A stretch of DNA of 7,170 bases from the NCBI GenBank assembly GCA_005883255.1, contig VAXS01000108.1:1-7170 (forward strand), in the 5' to 3' direction. Of this stretch, positions 1-5,124 are shown in pieces; within the stretch, counting starts at the first letter, position 1, and the number at the start of each line of letters is the position of its first letter. A program made the translations under genes and the position numbers. The notes under the pieces were generated by a model. That model did no database searches. It was not told the DNA's origin and was given only the letters and a program-made list of their open reading frames with translations. The DNA comes from Actinomycetota bacterium. Lineage in GTDB: Bacteria; Actinomycetota; Thermoleophilia; Solirubrobacterales; Solirubrobacteraceae.

Positions 1-110
1 GAGAGCTCGTCGACACCTTCGCGAGCTCGCCCTCCGAGGACACCCGCCGCAAGGCCGCCAAGTTCGGCGCGATGGGATCCACCATCCGCGCCACGAAGCC
101 AAGGAGGTAG
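1..110 (+). CDS. 3' end of an unidentified protein (partial)
   Basis: An open frame entering from the left edge (complete codons from base 3) reads 35 residues and stops at TAG 108-110. The visible tail begins ELVDTFASSPSEDTRRKAAK and ends in a basic ATKPRR, so it looks like a soluble, charged C-terminus with no membrane segment. I do not recognise the family from so short a piece. It ends 5 bases before the DsrE-family gene, and that gene's Shine-Dalgarno sequence lies inside these last codons, so the two are probably cotranscribed and may be translationally coupled. The reading is supported by the strong ribosome site at its end and by codon usage like the neighbours, but the frame is short. 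Confidence 0.6.
   Translation, partial: ELVDTFASSPSEDTRRKAAKFGAMGSTIRATKPRR
101..107 (+). promoter_or_regulatory. Strong ribosome binding site for the DsrE-family gene
   Basis: AAGGAGG is a near-perfect Shine-Dalgarno sequence, 8 bases before the ATG at 116. It overlaps the last codons of the upstream gene and fixes the start of the DsrE-family protein. It is the best ribosome site in the window; most genes further right rely on overlap or weak purine runs. Confidence 0.85.
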
Positions 111-115
111 CAGAG

Positions 116-484
116 ATGGCAAGCAACGGGAGAGTCATCGTCGGATGCAGCCACGGTGAGGAGGATCCCGACAGCGTCGCGGTCGCCTACCTCACCGCCG
201 GCGCGGCGCTGGACCAGGGCAAGGACGTCGTGATGTGGCTCACGTCTGACGGAGTCCGTCTCGGACTCGACGGATACGCCAACCAGATCCGCACCGACCG
301 CGACCCGTCCGGCGAGCTTCTCCACGCGCAGTTCGCCGAAAAGGGGGGACGCTTCTACGTGTGCCCGATCTGCTTCAACGAGCGCGACCTGGACGACGGA
401 GAGCTGGTGTCCAACGCCGAGCTCAAGGGCGCGACCCCGCTGATGGAGTTCGCGGGTGACGGCGCCATGACGTTCACGTACTAG
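116..484 (+). CDS. DsrE-family (DsrE/F-like) small protein
   Basis: This is a complete 122-residue protein of the DsrE/DsrF-like fold, the size usual for stand-alone members. It begins with a beta strand leading to a Cys-containing turn (VIVGCSHG, Cys11), then an alpha/beta core with VVMWLTSDGV at about 38-47. The C-terminal part carries a CPIC motif (Cys83, Cys86) followed by a DLDDGEL segment, which resembles the region carrying the reactive cysteine in this superfamily. Family members relay sulfur or are annotated as predicted peroxiredoxins; many small DsrE-like proteins have no known substrate. It is probably cytoplasmic, with no signal peptide or membrane segment. No dsr or tus neighbours are visible, so a sulfur-relay role is not supported by context. 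The start is fixed by the AAGGAGG site. The family call is strong; the function is open. Confidence 0.88.
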   Translation: MASNGRVIVGCSHGEEDPDSVAVAYLTAGAALDQGKDVVMWLTSDGVRLGLDGYANQIRTDRDPSGELLHAQFAEKGGRFYVCPICFNERDLDDGELVSNAELKGATPLMEFAGDGAMTFTY

Positions 485-559
485 CCGCAGGTACAAGACA
501 GGCGCGGCGCGTCGGGTAGGCGATGGCGTTGCGTAGGCGCGTGCTGGGAAGCGGGCTCG

Positions 560-767
560 TCAGAGCCAGCGGCGCACGCGCCGGCGGTAGCGCTCGTACT
601 CCTCGCCGAACCTGACGGCGAGATGGGCGCTCCTCCCTAGGGACGATCGCGCGGCCGATGACGAACAGGACGGCGGGCAGGAACGCCAGCGGCCAGAGCA
701 CGTTGGCTGCGAGGGTCGCCCCGGCGTACGCGCATGCCATTCCGATGTACATCGGGTTTCGGGTGAC
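560..767 (-). pseudogene. Remnant of an isoprenylcysteine carboxyl methyltransferase-like membrane methyltransferase
   Basis: On the minus strand a recognisable C-terminal part of the ICMT/phospholipid-methyltransferase superfamily survives. It has the signature TRNPMYIG, then two hydrophobic segments (ATLAANVLWPLAFLPAVLF) and PREE. The frame then breaks: the expected continuation AHLAVRFGEEYERYRRRVR, ending at a TGA (562-560), is in the next frame. Dropping one base (a C on the minus strand, about position 629) restores the family consensus across the join. Upstream of TRNPMYIG the normal GPYR-type lead and the N-terminal helices are missing in all three minus frames. It is therefore both truncated and frameshifted. 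An intact member would use S-adenosylmethionine to methylate a membrane-associated substrate. The single-base break alone could be a sequencing error, but the missing N-terminal half argues for real decay. It converges with the DsrE-family gene. Confidence 0.75.
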
Positions 768-907
768 GGTGCTCGGGGGGCGCTGGGGGGCCCAATTTGT
801 CAGCCCACTTGACGCGCGTCGGGGAAAATCCCTGCAAATCGCCCACGTTGTGACGCTGCGACAGTGGATCGTCGGCGCCAAAGTGCGTGTTTTGGAGGCA
901 GTTTCCA
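768..907. other. Non-coding, lower-GC stretch between the tRNA 3' end and the methyltransferase remnant
   Basis: No supported gene lies here. A hand count over 791-910 gives about 58% G+C against roughly 70-75% around it, with A/T runs such as GGGGAAAATC and GTGTTTTGG that are rare elsewhere in the window. Open frames exist on both strands, but none resembles a known domain and codon use does not match the neighbours. The segment sits immediately downstream of the tRNA 3' end, a common integration point for mobile elements. I see no second copy of the tRNA 3' end inside the window that would mark an attachment site. The other unassigned piece of this gap, 485-559, holds nothing I can identify. 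Confidence 0.5.
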
Positions 908-981
908 TGCCGGAGGAGGGACTCGAACCCCCGACACGCGGATTATGATTCCGCTGCTCTAACCAGCTGAGCTACTCCGGC
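908..981 (-). tRNA. tRNA with CAU anticodon, probably elongator tRNA-Met
   Basis: A 74-base cloverleaf reads on the minus strand. The acceptor stem is GCCGGAG/CTCCGGC (7 of 7 pairs), followed by TA at positions 8-9. The D stem is GCTC/GAGC with loop AGCTGGTTA. The anticodon stem is GCGGA/TCCGC with loop ATCATAA, giving anticodon CAT. A 5-base variable loop follows, then T stem GGGGG/CCCTC (one G-T pair) with loop TTCGAGT, and discriminator A. CCA is not encoded; the bases after the discriminator are TGG. The paired G1-C72 excludes initiator tRNA-Met. CAU also occurs in tRNA-Ile2, modified by TilS. The G4-C69 and G5-C68 pairs differ from the C4-G69/C5-G68 identity pairs I recall for E. coli tRNA-Ile2, so elongator Met is favoured but not proven. 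Confidence 0.93.
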
Positions 982-991
982 CCGGCGGTCC

Positions 992-997
992 AGTCTA
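992..997 (-). promoter_or_regulatory. Candidate -10 element for the tRNA gene
   Basis: TAGACT on the minus strand keeps the most important -10 positions (TA...T) and lies 10 bases before the mature tRNA 5' end, a plausible spacing if transcription starts close to the tRNA. No convincing -35 hexamer is found about 17 bases further upstream, where the sequence is G+C only. This is a weak, position-based call. Confidence 0.25.
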
Positions 998-1059
998 GTG
1001 GCGAGGGGCGCGGTGGCCGCGGCGCGTCGGGGGGCCGACGGGCTCTGAGAAGATCGGGG

Positions 1060-2058
1060 ATGGAGGCTCTCGAGCTGAACGCGCTTTCGCAATCGCCGGC
1101 AGCCCGACCCGTTCCCGGCCTGGAGCGGGCGCTGGCCGTCGTGGTCGACGAGTGCCTGGCCGTCCGGCCCGGGGAGTCGGTGCTGGTGGTCGCCGATCCG
1201 GCCAGCGTCCAGCTGGCCGAGGCCATGCGGGCGCAGGCCGAGCGCGCCGGGGCCGACGCGGTGCTGGCGTTCATGGCCGAGCGTCCGTCCCATGGCGCCG
1301 AGCCGCCGCCGCCCGTCGCCGCTGCGCTGGCTGCCGCCGACGCGTTCCTGGCTCCGACCGCGAAGTCGCTCTCCCATACCCAGGCTCGCCACCAGGCTAC
1401 GCAAGCCGGCGTGCGCGGGGCGACGCTTCCCGGGGTCACGCCCGAGGTCCTGGCCCGCACGATGGCGGTCGACTTCGCCACCCTGCGCGAGCGCTCCCGC
1501 GCGGTGGCGGCTCTTCTCGACGAGGCCGAACAGGCCCACCTCACCTGCCCCCGCGGCAGCGACCTCCGGCTGGACCTCGCCGGCCGCAACGGGATTCCCG
1601 ACGACGGCGACCTGAGCGCGCCCGGCGCCTTCGGGAACCTGCCTTGTGGCGAGGGCTTCATCGCGCCGGCCGGCGGGGCCGGGACGTTCGTCGCCAGCTC
1701 GGTGGCCGCGGTCGGCCTGGCCACCGATCAGCCCGCGCGGCTCACCGTCGACGACGGCCACCTCACGGAAGCAACCGGCGGCGCCGGCCAGCGCCTCCTC
1801 AGCCTCCTGCGCCATCACGGGGACGCCGGCACCAACCTGGCCGAGCTCGGCGTGGGCACCAACGACCGCGCCACATTGACCGGCAACGTCCTGGAGGACG
1901 AGAAGGTCCTGGGCACCGTGCACGTGGCGTTTGGAGCCAGCGCGGCGATCGGTGGCACCGTCTCCGTGCCCGTACATCTGGACTGCGTGGTCCTCGACGC
2001 CAGCCTTACCGTGGACGGCACCCCGCTGCTCGAGGAGGGTCGGCTGCTCGTCCCGTGA
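1060..2058 (+). CDS. M29 / aminopeptidase T-like metalloprotein
   Basis: This 332-residue protein resembles the C-terminal catalytic region of the M29 (aminopeptidase T/S, leucyl aminopeptidase) group, but is shorter than the usual 400-410 residues. Family signatures in order are SLSHTQAR (103-110), LPGVT (123-127), NLPCGEGF (193-200) with Glu198, AELGVGTN (261-268) with Glu262, NVLEDEKVLGTVHVAFG (276-292) with His288, and VHLD (305-308) with His306 and Asp308. Glu198, Glu262, His288, His306 and Asp308 match the expected spacing of the M29 metal ligands. The catalytic tyrosine expected about seven residues after the first His is Ala here, and the loop between the two His is shortened. Peptidase activity is therefore uncertain; the related NicX-type dihydroxypyridine dioxygenases are an alternative. 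No signal peptide is seen, so it is probably cytoplasmic. The ATG at 1060 has only a weak purine run (GAGAAG, 1047-1052). The stop overlaps the next start. Confidence 0.8.
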   Translation: MEALELNALSQSPAARPVPGLERALAVVVDECLAVRPGESVLVVADPASVQLAEAMRAQAERAGADAVLAFMAERPSHGAEPPPPVAAALAAADAFLAPTAKSLSHTQARHQATQAGVRGATLPGVTPEVLARTMAVDFATLRERSRAVAALLDEAEQAHLTCPRGSDLRLDLAGRNGIPDDGDLSAPGAFGNLPCGEGFIAPAGGAGTFVASSVAAVGLATDQPARLTVDDGHLTEATGGAGQRLLSLLRHHGDAGTNLAELGVGTNDRATLTGNVLEDEKVLGTVHVAFGASAAIGGTVSVPVHLDCVVLDASLTVDGTPLLEEGRLLVP

Positions 2059-2927
2059 CCACGCTGCTCGCGGTACCCAACATCTCCGAGGGGCGCGACC
2101 AGACCGTCGTGGCCGCGATCGGGGGACGGTTCGAGGCGGGGGGCGCGCGCCTGCTCGACGTCCACGTCGACCCCGACCACAACCGCTCCGTGTTCACCCT
2201 CGCCGGCGGCCCGGGGACGCTGGCGCCGGCGCTGGTGGAGGGCGCTCGCGAGGCCGCCGAGCGCATCGACATGCGACGGCACGACGGAGCCCACCCCTGC
2301 GTGGGGGCGATCGACGTGGTTCCCGTCGTCCACCTCGACGACGACACCCGCGGCGCCGCCTGCGCCGAGGCGCTGGTGGCCGCCGACGAGCTCGCCCGCC
2401 ACCTCGACGCCCCCGCCTTCCTCTACGGCGCGCTGAGCGACGGCCGCACCCGGTCCGAGCTGCGCCGTGGCGGCCGAGACGAGCTGGCGCGACGGCTGGC
2501 CGACGGCGAGATCGAGCCCGACTTCGGGCCCCGGCGCATCCACCCCAGCGCCGGTGCGATCCTCGTCGCCGCCCGCCCGCCGCTGGTCGCATTCAACCTG
2601 CTGCTCGCCCCCACGGCCTCGCTGGACGACGCTCGCGCGGCCGCCGCCGCCGTGCGGGAGGGCGGCGAGGACGGCCTCCCCGGCGTGCGCGCCATCGGCC
2701 TGTGGCTGCGCCAGCGCGGCGCCGCCCAGGTGTCGGTCAACGTCGAGGATCCGCGCGCCGTCCCCCTGAGCCACCTCATCGCAGCGGTCACAGCGCGCGT
2801 GCCGGTCACCAGCGCCGAGCTCGTCGGTCTCGCGCCCCGCGCAGCGTTCGCGGACTTCCCCGCGGACGTGCCGGTCGCCGGCTTCGACCCCGCGCGTCAC
2901 CTCATCGAGAACCTTCTAGGCTTGTGA
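2055..2927 (+). CDS. ftcD: Glutamate formimidoyltransferase (formiminotransferase domain only)
   Basis: This 290-residue protein matches the formiminotransferase half of FTCD, which moves the formimino group from N-formimino-L-glutamate to tetrahydrofolate, the last step of one histidine-degradation route. The N-terminal subdomain (about 1-175) shows VPNISEGRD (7-15), DHNRSVFTL (41-49), RRHDGAHP (74-81) and GAIDVVPVVHL (84-94). His80 in the AHP motif aligns with the catalytic His82 of mammalian FTCD. The C-terminal subdomain shows PDFGP, ARPPLVAFN, PGVRAIGL and QVSVNVED. There is no cyclodeaminase domain, the usual state for bacterial stand-alone enzymes. The GTG start at 2055 shares GTGA with the upstream stop and places VTTLLAVPNISEG exactly at the family's normal N-terminus. 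GAGGAGGG at 2032-2039 is rather distant, so translation is probably coupled to the M29-like gene. No hut genes are visible. Cytoplasmic. Confidence 0.93.
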   Translation: MTTLLAVPNISEGRDQTVVAAIGGRFEAGGARLLDVHVDPDHNRSVFTLAGGPGTLAPALVEGAREAAERIDMRRHDGAHPCVGAIDVVPVVHLDDDTRGAACAEALVAADELARHLDAPAFLYGALSDGRTRSELRRGGRDELARRLADGEIEPDFGPRRIHPSAGAILVAARPPLVAFNLLLAPTASLDDARAAAAAVREGGEDGLPGVRAIGLWLRQRGAAQVSVNVEDPRAVPLSHLIAAVTARVPVTSAELVGLAPRAAFADFPADVPVAGFDPARHLIENLLGL

Positions 2928-2930
2928 GAC

Positions 2931-3290
2931 ATGGCCCAGACCCGGCGAAAGCGACGCACCAAGCACCGCGGCACGCCCGCCGGGACGATCGAGAGCCGCG
3001 GGCGCACCGGCCGCAAGCCCCGTCCCGAGGAGCGCAAGGGCGACCGCGCGCCGCGCGCCAAGCGCGACCGTTTCGCTCAGCCGCCCACCTGGAAGGGCGC
3101 CGTGAGCCGGGCGGCCATCGCCGCCGGGATCTTCCTGGTGGCCGTGGCCGCGATCTTCCGGCAGAAGATCGTGGGCGCCATCAGCATCACCTGCTTCATG
3201 TTCCTGCTCTACATCCCCATGAGCTACTACACCGACCTGTGGCTCTACCGCAAGCGCCAGCGCCAGAAGGCGGAGGGGAAGGCTCCCTAG
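2931..3290 (+). CDS. Small basic two-helix membrane protein, function unknown
   Basis: I do not recognise this 119-residue protein beyond its architecture. Residues 1-60 are strongly basic and low in complexity (MAQTRRKRRTKHRG and similar Arg/Lys/Pro/Gly-rich stretches) and look disordered. Two hydrophobic segments follow: about 61-77 (AAIAAGIFLVAVAAIF) and 79-100 (IVGAISITCFMFLLYIPM). The tail is again basic (RKRQRQKAEGK). By the positive-inside rule both ends should be cytoplasmic, giving a hairpin in the membrane. The basic N-terminus could bind nucleic acid or ribosomes, but nothing shows that. It begins 3 bases after the ftcD stop, and its TAG directly abuts the next ATG, so it belongs to the same operon. 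The operon position and hydrophobic pattern make it a credible real gene despite the lack of homology I can name. Confidence 0.8.
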   Translation: MAQTRRKRRTKHRGTPAGTIESRGRTGRKPRPEERKGDRAPRAKRDRFAQPPTWKGAVSRAAIAAGIFLVAVAAIFRQKIVGAISITCFMFLLYIPMSYYTDLWLYRKRQRQKAEGKAP

Positions 3291-3935
3291 ATGGACTGCC
3301 GCATGTTCACCGTGGGCGCGGTGGGGGAGAACTGCTTCGTCCTGCGCCGCGACGGCGCCGACCACGGCCTGGTGGTCGACCCCGGCGACGAGCCCGAGCG
3401 CATCCTCGGCGCCATCGAGGAGCTCGGCCTGACGATCGACGCGGTCCTGCTCACCCACACGCACTTCGACCACATCGGGGCGGTGGCGCCCGTGGCCCGC
3501 GCCACCGGCGCGGCCGTGTACTGCCCGAAGATCGAGGTCCCCGTCCTGGCCGACATCATGTCCTACGTCCCCTGGCCCGGCTTCGGCCCGTTCGAGAGCT
3601 ACGACGCCGACGAGACGGTGGAGGGCGGCGAGCGCCTGCAGCTGGCGGGCTTCGACATCGACGTGTTCTTCGTCCCTGGCCACAGCCCCGGCCACGTGGC
3701 CTACTCGATCCCCGACGAGCAGGCGCTGTTCTCGGGCGACGTGCTGTTCCAGGGCTCGGTCGGCCGCGTCGACCTGCCGGGAGGCGACGGGCCCACGCTC
3801 CTGCGCTCGATCGCCACGCTGCTGGAGAAGCTGCCGCCCGAGACCCGCGTGCACCCCGGGCACATGGGCCTCACCACGCTGGGGCAGGAGGCCGCCACCA
3901 ACCCCTTCCTGCAAGACATCGCCGCGCGACGGTGA
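3291..3935 (+). CDS. Metallo-beta-lactamase-fold hydrolase, glyoxalase II-like
   Basis: This 214-residue protein has all motifs of the MBL-fold hydroxyacylglutathione hydrolase-like group. The metal site is complete: THTHFDH with His56, His58, Asp60 and His61; GHSPGH with His131; FSGDVLF with Asp150; and HPGHMG with His191. GSVGRVDLPGG (156-166) and the late NPFL segment (204-207) are typical of the short YcbL/glyoxalase II-like enzymes, which lack the long C-terminal substrate domain of true glyoxalase II. They hydrolyse thioesters, and the natural substrate is usually unknown; an actinobacterium would probably use mycothiol or another thiol rather than glutathione. It is cytoplasmic, with no signal peptide. 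The ATG directly follows the previous stop, with GGAGGGGAAGG (3272-3282) as ribosome site. An 79-base gap before hisS shows no clear terminator. Confidence 0.9.
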   Translation: MDCRMFTVGAVGENCFVLRRDGADHGLVVDPGDEPERILGAIEELGLTIDAVLLTHTHFDHIGAVAPVARATGAAVYCPKIEVPVLADIMSYVPWPGFGPFESYDADETVEGGERLQLAGFDIDVFFVPGHSPGHVAYSIPDEQALFSGDVLFQGSVGRVDLPGGDGPTLLRSIATLLEKLPPETRVHPGHMGLTTLGQEAATNPFLQDIAARR

Positions 3936-4002
3936 GCGGGGCGAAGCGGAGCGGTCACGACGGGCTGGAGGCCCGGGGTTGCCATCAAGAGCGCCGACCG
4001 GT

Positions 4003-4008
4003 GGGAGG
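4003..4008 (+). promoter_or_regulatory. Ribosome binding site that decides the hisS start
   Basis: GGGAGG lies 6 bases before the GTG at 4015, which favours that codon over the in-frame TTG at 3979. The TTG would add 12 residues (PSRAPTGGRRK and so on) that are not part of the HisRS N-terminus, while GTG gives VTERIQAPRGTFDVLP, matching the family. Confidence 0.65.
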
Positions 4009-4014
4009 CGCAAG

Positions 4015-5124
4015 GTGACCGAACGGATCCAGGCGCCGCGTGGCACCTTCGACGTGCTGCCCGACGACGCCGCCGCGCGCGCCGTGGTCGAGCGGGAGGC
4101 CCGCCGGATCCTGGAGGCCGCCGGCTACGGGCGGATCGAGACTCCGTCCTTCGAGGCCACCGAGCTGTTCGCGCGCGGGGTGGGGGAGGCCACCGACATC
4201 GTCCAGAAGGAGATGTACTCGTTCGACGACGGCGGCGGCCGGTCGCTGACGCTGCGGCCCGAGGGAACGGCCCCGGTCTGCCGGGCCTACGTCGAGCACG
4301 GCATGCACAAGCTCCCCCAGCCCGTGCGGCTGTGGTACCTGTCGAGCTTCTTCCGCCACGAGCGCGCGCAGGCCGGCCGCTACCGGCAGTTCTGGCAGGT
4401 CGGCGCCGAGGCGATCGGCTCCGACGATCCGGCGGTGGACGCCGAGGTGATCCTCCTGCTGGCCGAGCTGCTGGACGCGCTCACCGTGCGGGGGCTGCGG
4501 CTGCGACTCTCGAGCCTGGGCTCGCCCGGCGTCCGCGCCGAATACCGCGAGGAGCTGCGGGCCTACCTGCGCCAGCACGCCGATCGGCTCTCGTCCGAGG
4601 CGCGCGGGCGGATCGACCTCAACCCGCTGCGGGCCTTCGACGCCACCGATCCGGCCACCCGCGAGGTCATGGCCGGCGCCCCGCTCCTGCTGGATCGCCT
4701 GAGCGGCGACGACGCCGAGCACTTCGCGCAGGTGCGCGAGCTGCTGGACCGCGCGGACATCGCCTACGACGTCGATCCCACCCTGGTCCGCGGTCTGGAC
4801 TACTACACGCGCACGGTGTTCGAGTTCGAGTCGGCTGCGCTGGGCGCGCAGAGCGGAGTGGGGGGAGGCGGTCGCTACGACGGGCTGGTCGAGGCGCTGG
4901 GCGGCCCCCCCGCGCCGGGCACCGGCTGGGCGGCCGGGGTGGAGCGGATCCTGCTCGCCGCCGGCGCGCCGCCCACCGCCCCGCCCCCCGTCGACCTCTA
5001 CGTGGCCTACGTGGGCGACGAGCAGCGGGCCGAGGCATTCGCGCTCACCGGCGCCGCCCGCCGGGCGGGGCTGCGGGCCCAGCTCGAGCTGGCCGGGCGC
5101 CTGCGCGGGCGCGCCGACGGATGA
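4015..5124 (+). CDS. hisS: Histidyl-tRNA synthetase with a truncated C-terminus
   Basis: This class II synthetase charges tRNA-His with histidine in the cytoplasm. Its 369 residues carry a complete catalytic core: the PRGTFDVLP start (8-16); motif 1 around RIETPSFEATELF; LRPEGTAPVCR (80-90); motif 2 as FFRHERAQAGRYRQFWQ (112-128); and the histidine-specific LVRGLDYYTRTVFEF (257-271) with Arg259 equivalent to the catalytic Arg259 of E. coli. GGGGRYDGLVEALGG (283-297) and the motif 3 region GTGWAAGVERIL (302-313) follow. The retained Arg259 argues against a HisZ paralogue. The anticodon-binding domain starts at about 326 (VDLYVAYVGDEQ) but stops at LELAGRLRGRADG, where normal HisRS continues some 50-60 residues. 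Family length is about 410-430. The stop shares ATGA with aspS, so no room exists for the missing part. Whether this is natural or an assembly error cannot be settled here. Confidence 0.92.
   Translation: MTERIQAPRGTFDVLPDDAAARAVVEREARRILEAAGYGRIETPSFEATELFARGVGEATDIVQKEMYSFDDGGGRSLTLRPEGTAPVCRAYVEHGMHKLPQPVRLWYLSSFFRHERAQAGRYRQFWQVGAEAIGSDDPAVDAEVILLLAELLDALTVRGLRLRLSSLGSPGVRAEYREELRAYLRQHADRLSSEARGRIDLNPLRAFDATDPATREVMAGAPLLLDRLSGDDAEHFAQVRELLDRADIAYDVDPTLVRGLDYYTRTVFEFESAALGAQSGVGGGGRYDGLVEALGGPPAPGTGWAAGVERILLAAGAPPTAPPPVDLYVAYVGDEQRAEAFALTGAARRAGLRAQLELAGRLRGRADG

Noticed and set aside
658..948. A + strand open frame ending in MPEEGLEPPTRGL
   Set aside because: The ending is the familiar translation of a tRNA gene read on the wrong strand; the rest runs antisense to the methyltransferase remnant and has no recognisable domain.
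908..981. Initiator tRNA-Met
   Set aside because: The first acceptor pair is G1-C72; bacterial initiators have an unpaired 1-72 position.
943..1977. Long minus-strand open frames opposite the M29-like gene, and similar ones opposite ftcD, hisS and aspS (for example 5007-6710)
   Set aside because: Very high G+C leaves few stop codons, so long shadow frames are expected. Their translations are low-complexity Arg/Ala/Gly/His-rich, while the + strand carries clear family motifs.
3979..4014. TTG at 3979 as hisS start
   Set aside because: It would add 12 residues outside the family's N-terminus, while GTG 4015 has GGGAGG at the right distance.
4015..5124. HisZ (the HisG regulatory paralogue), because of the short C-terminus
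   Set aside because: Catalytic Arg259, RGLDYYT and GGRYDGL motifs are intact and part of the anticodon domain is present; the gene is paired with aspS, not with histidine-biosynthesis genes.
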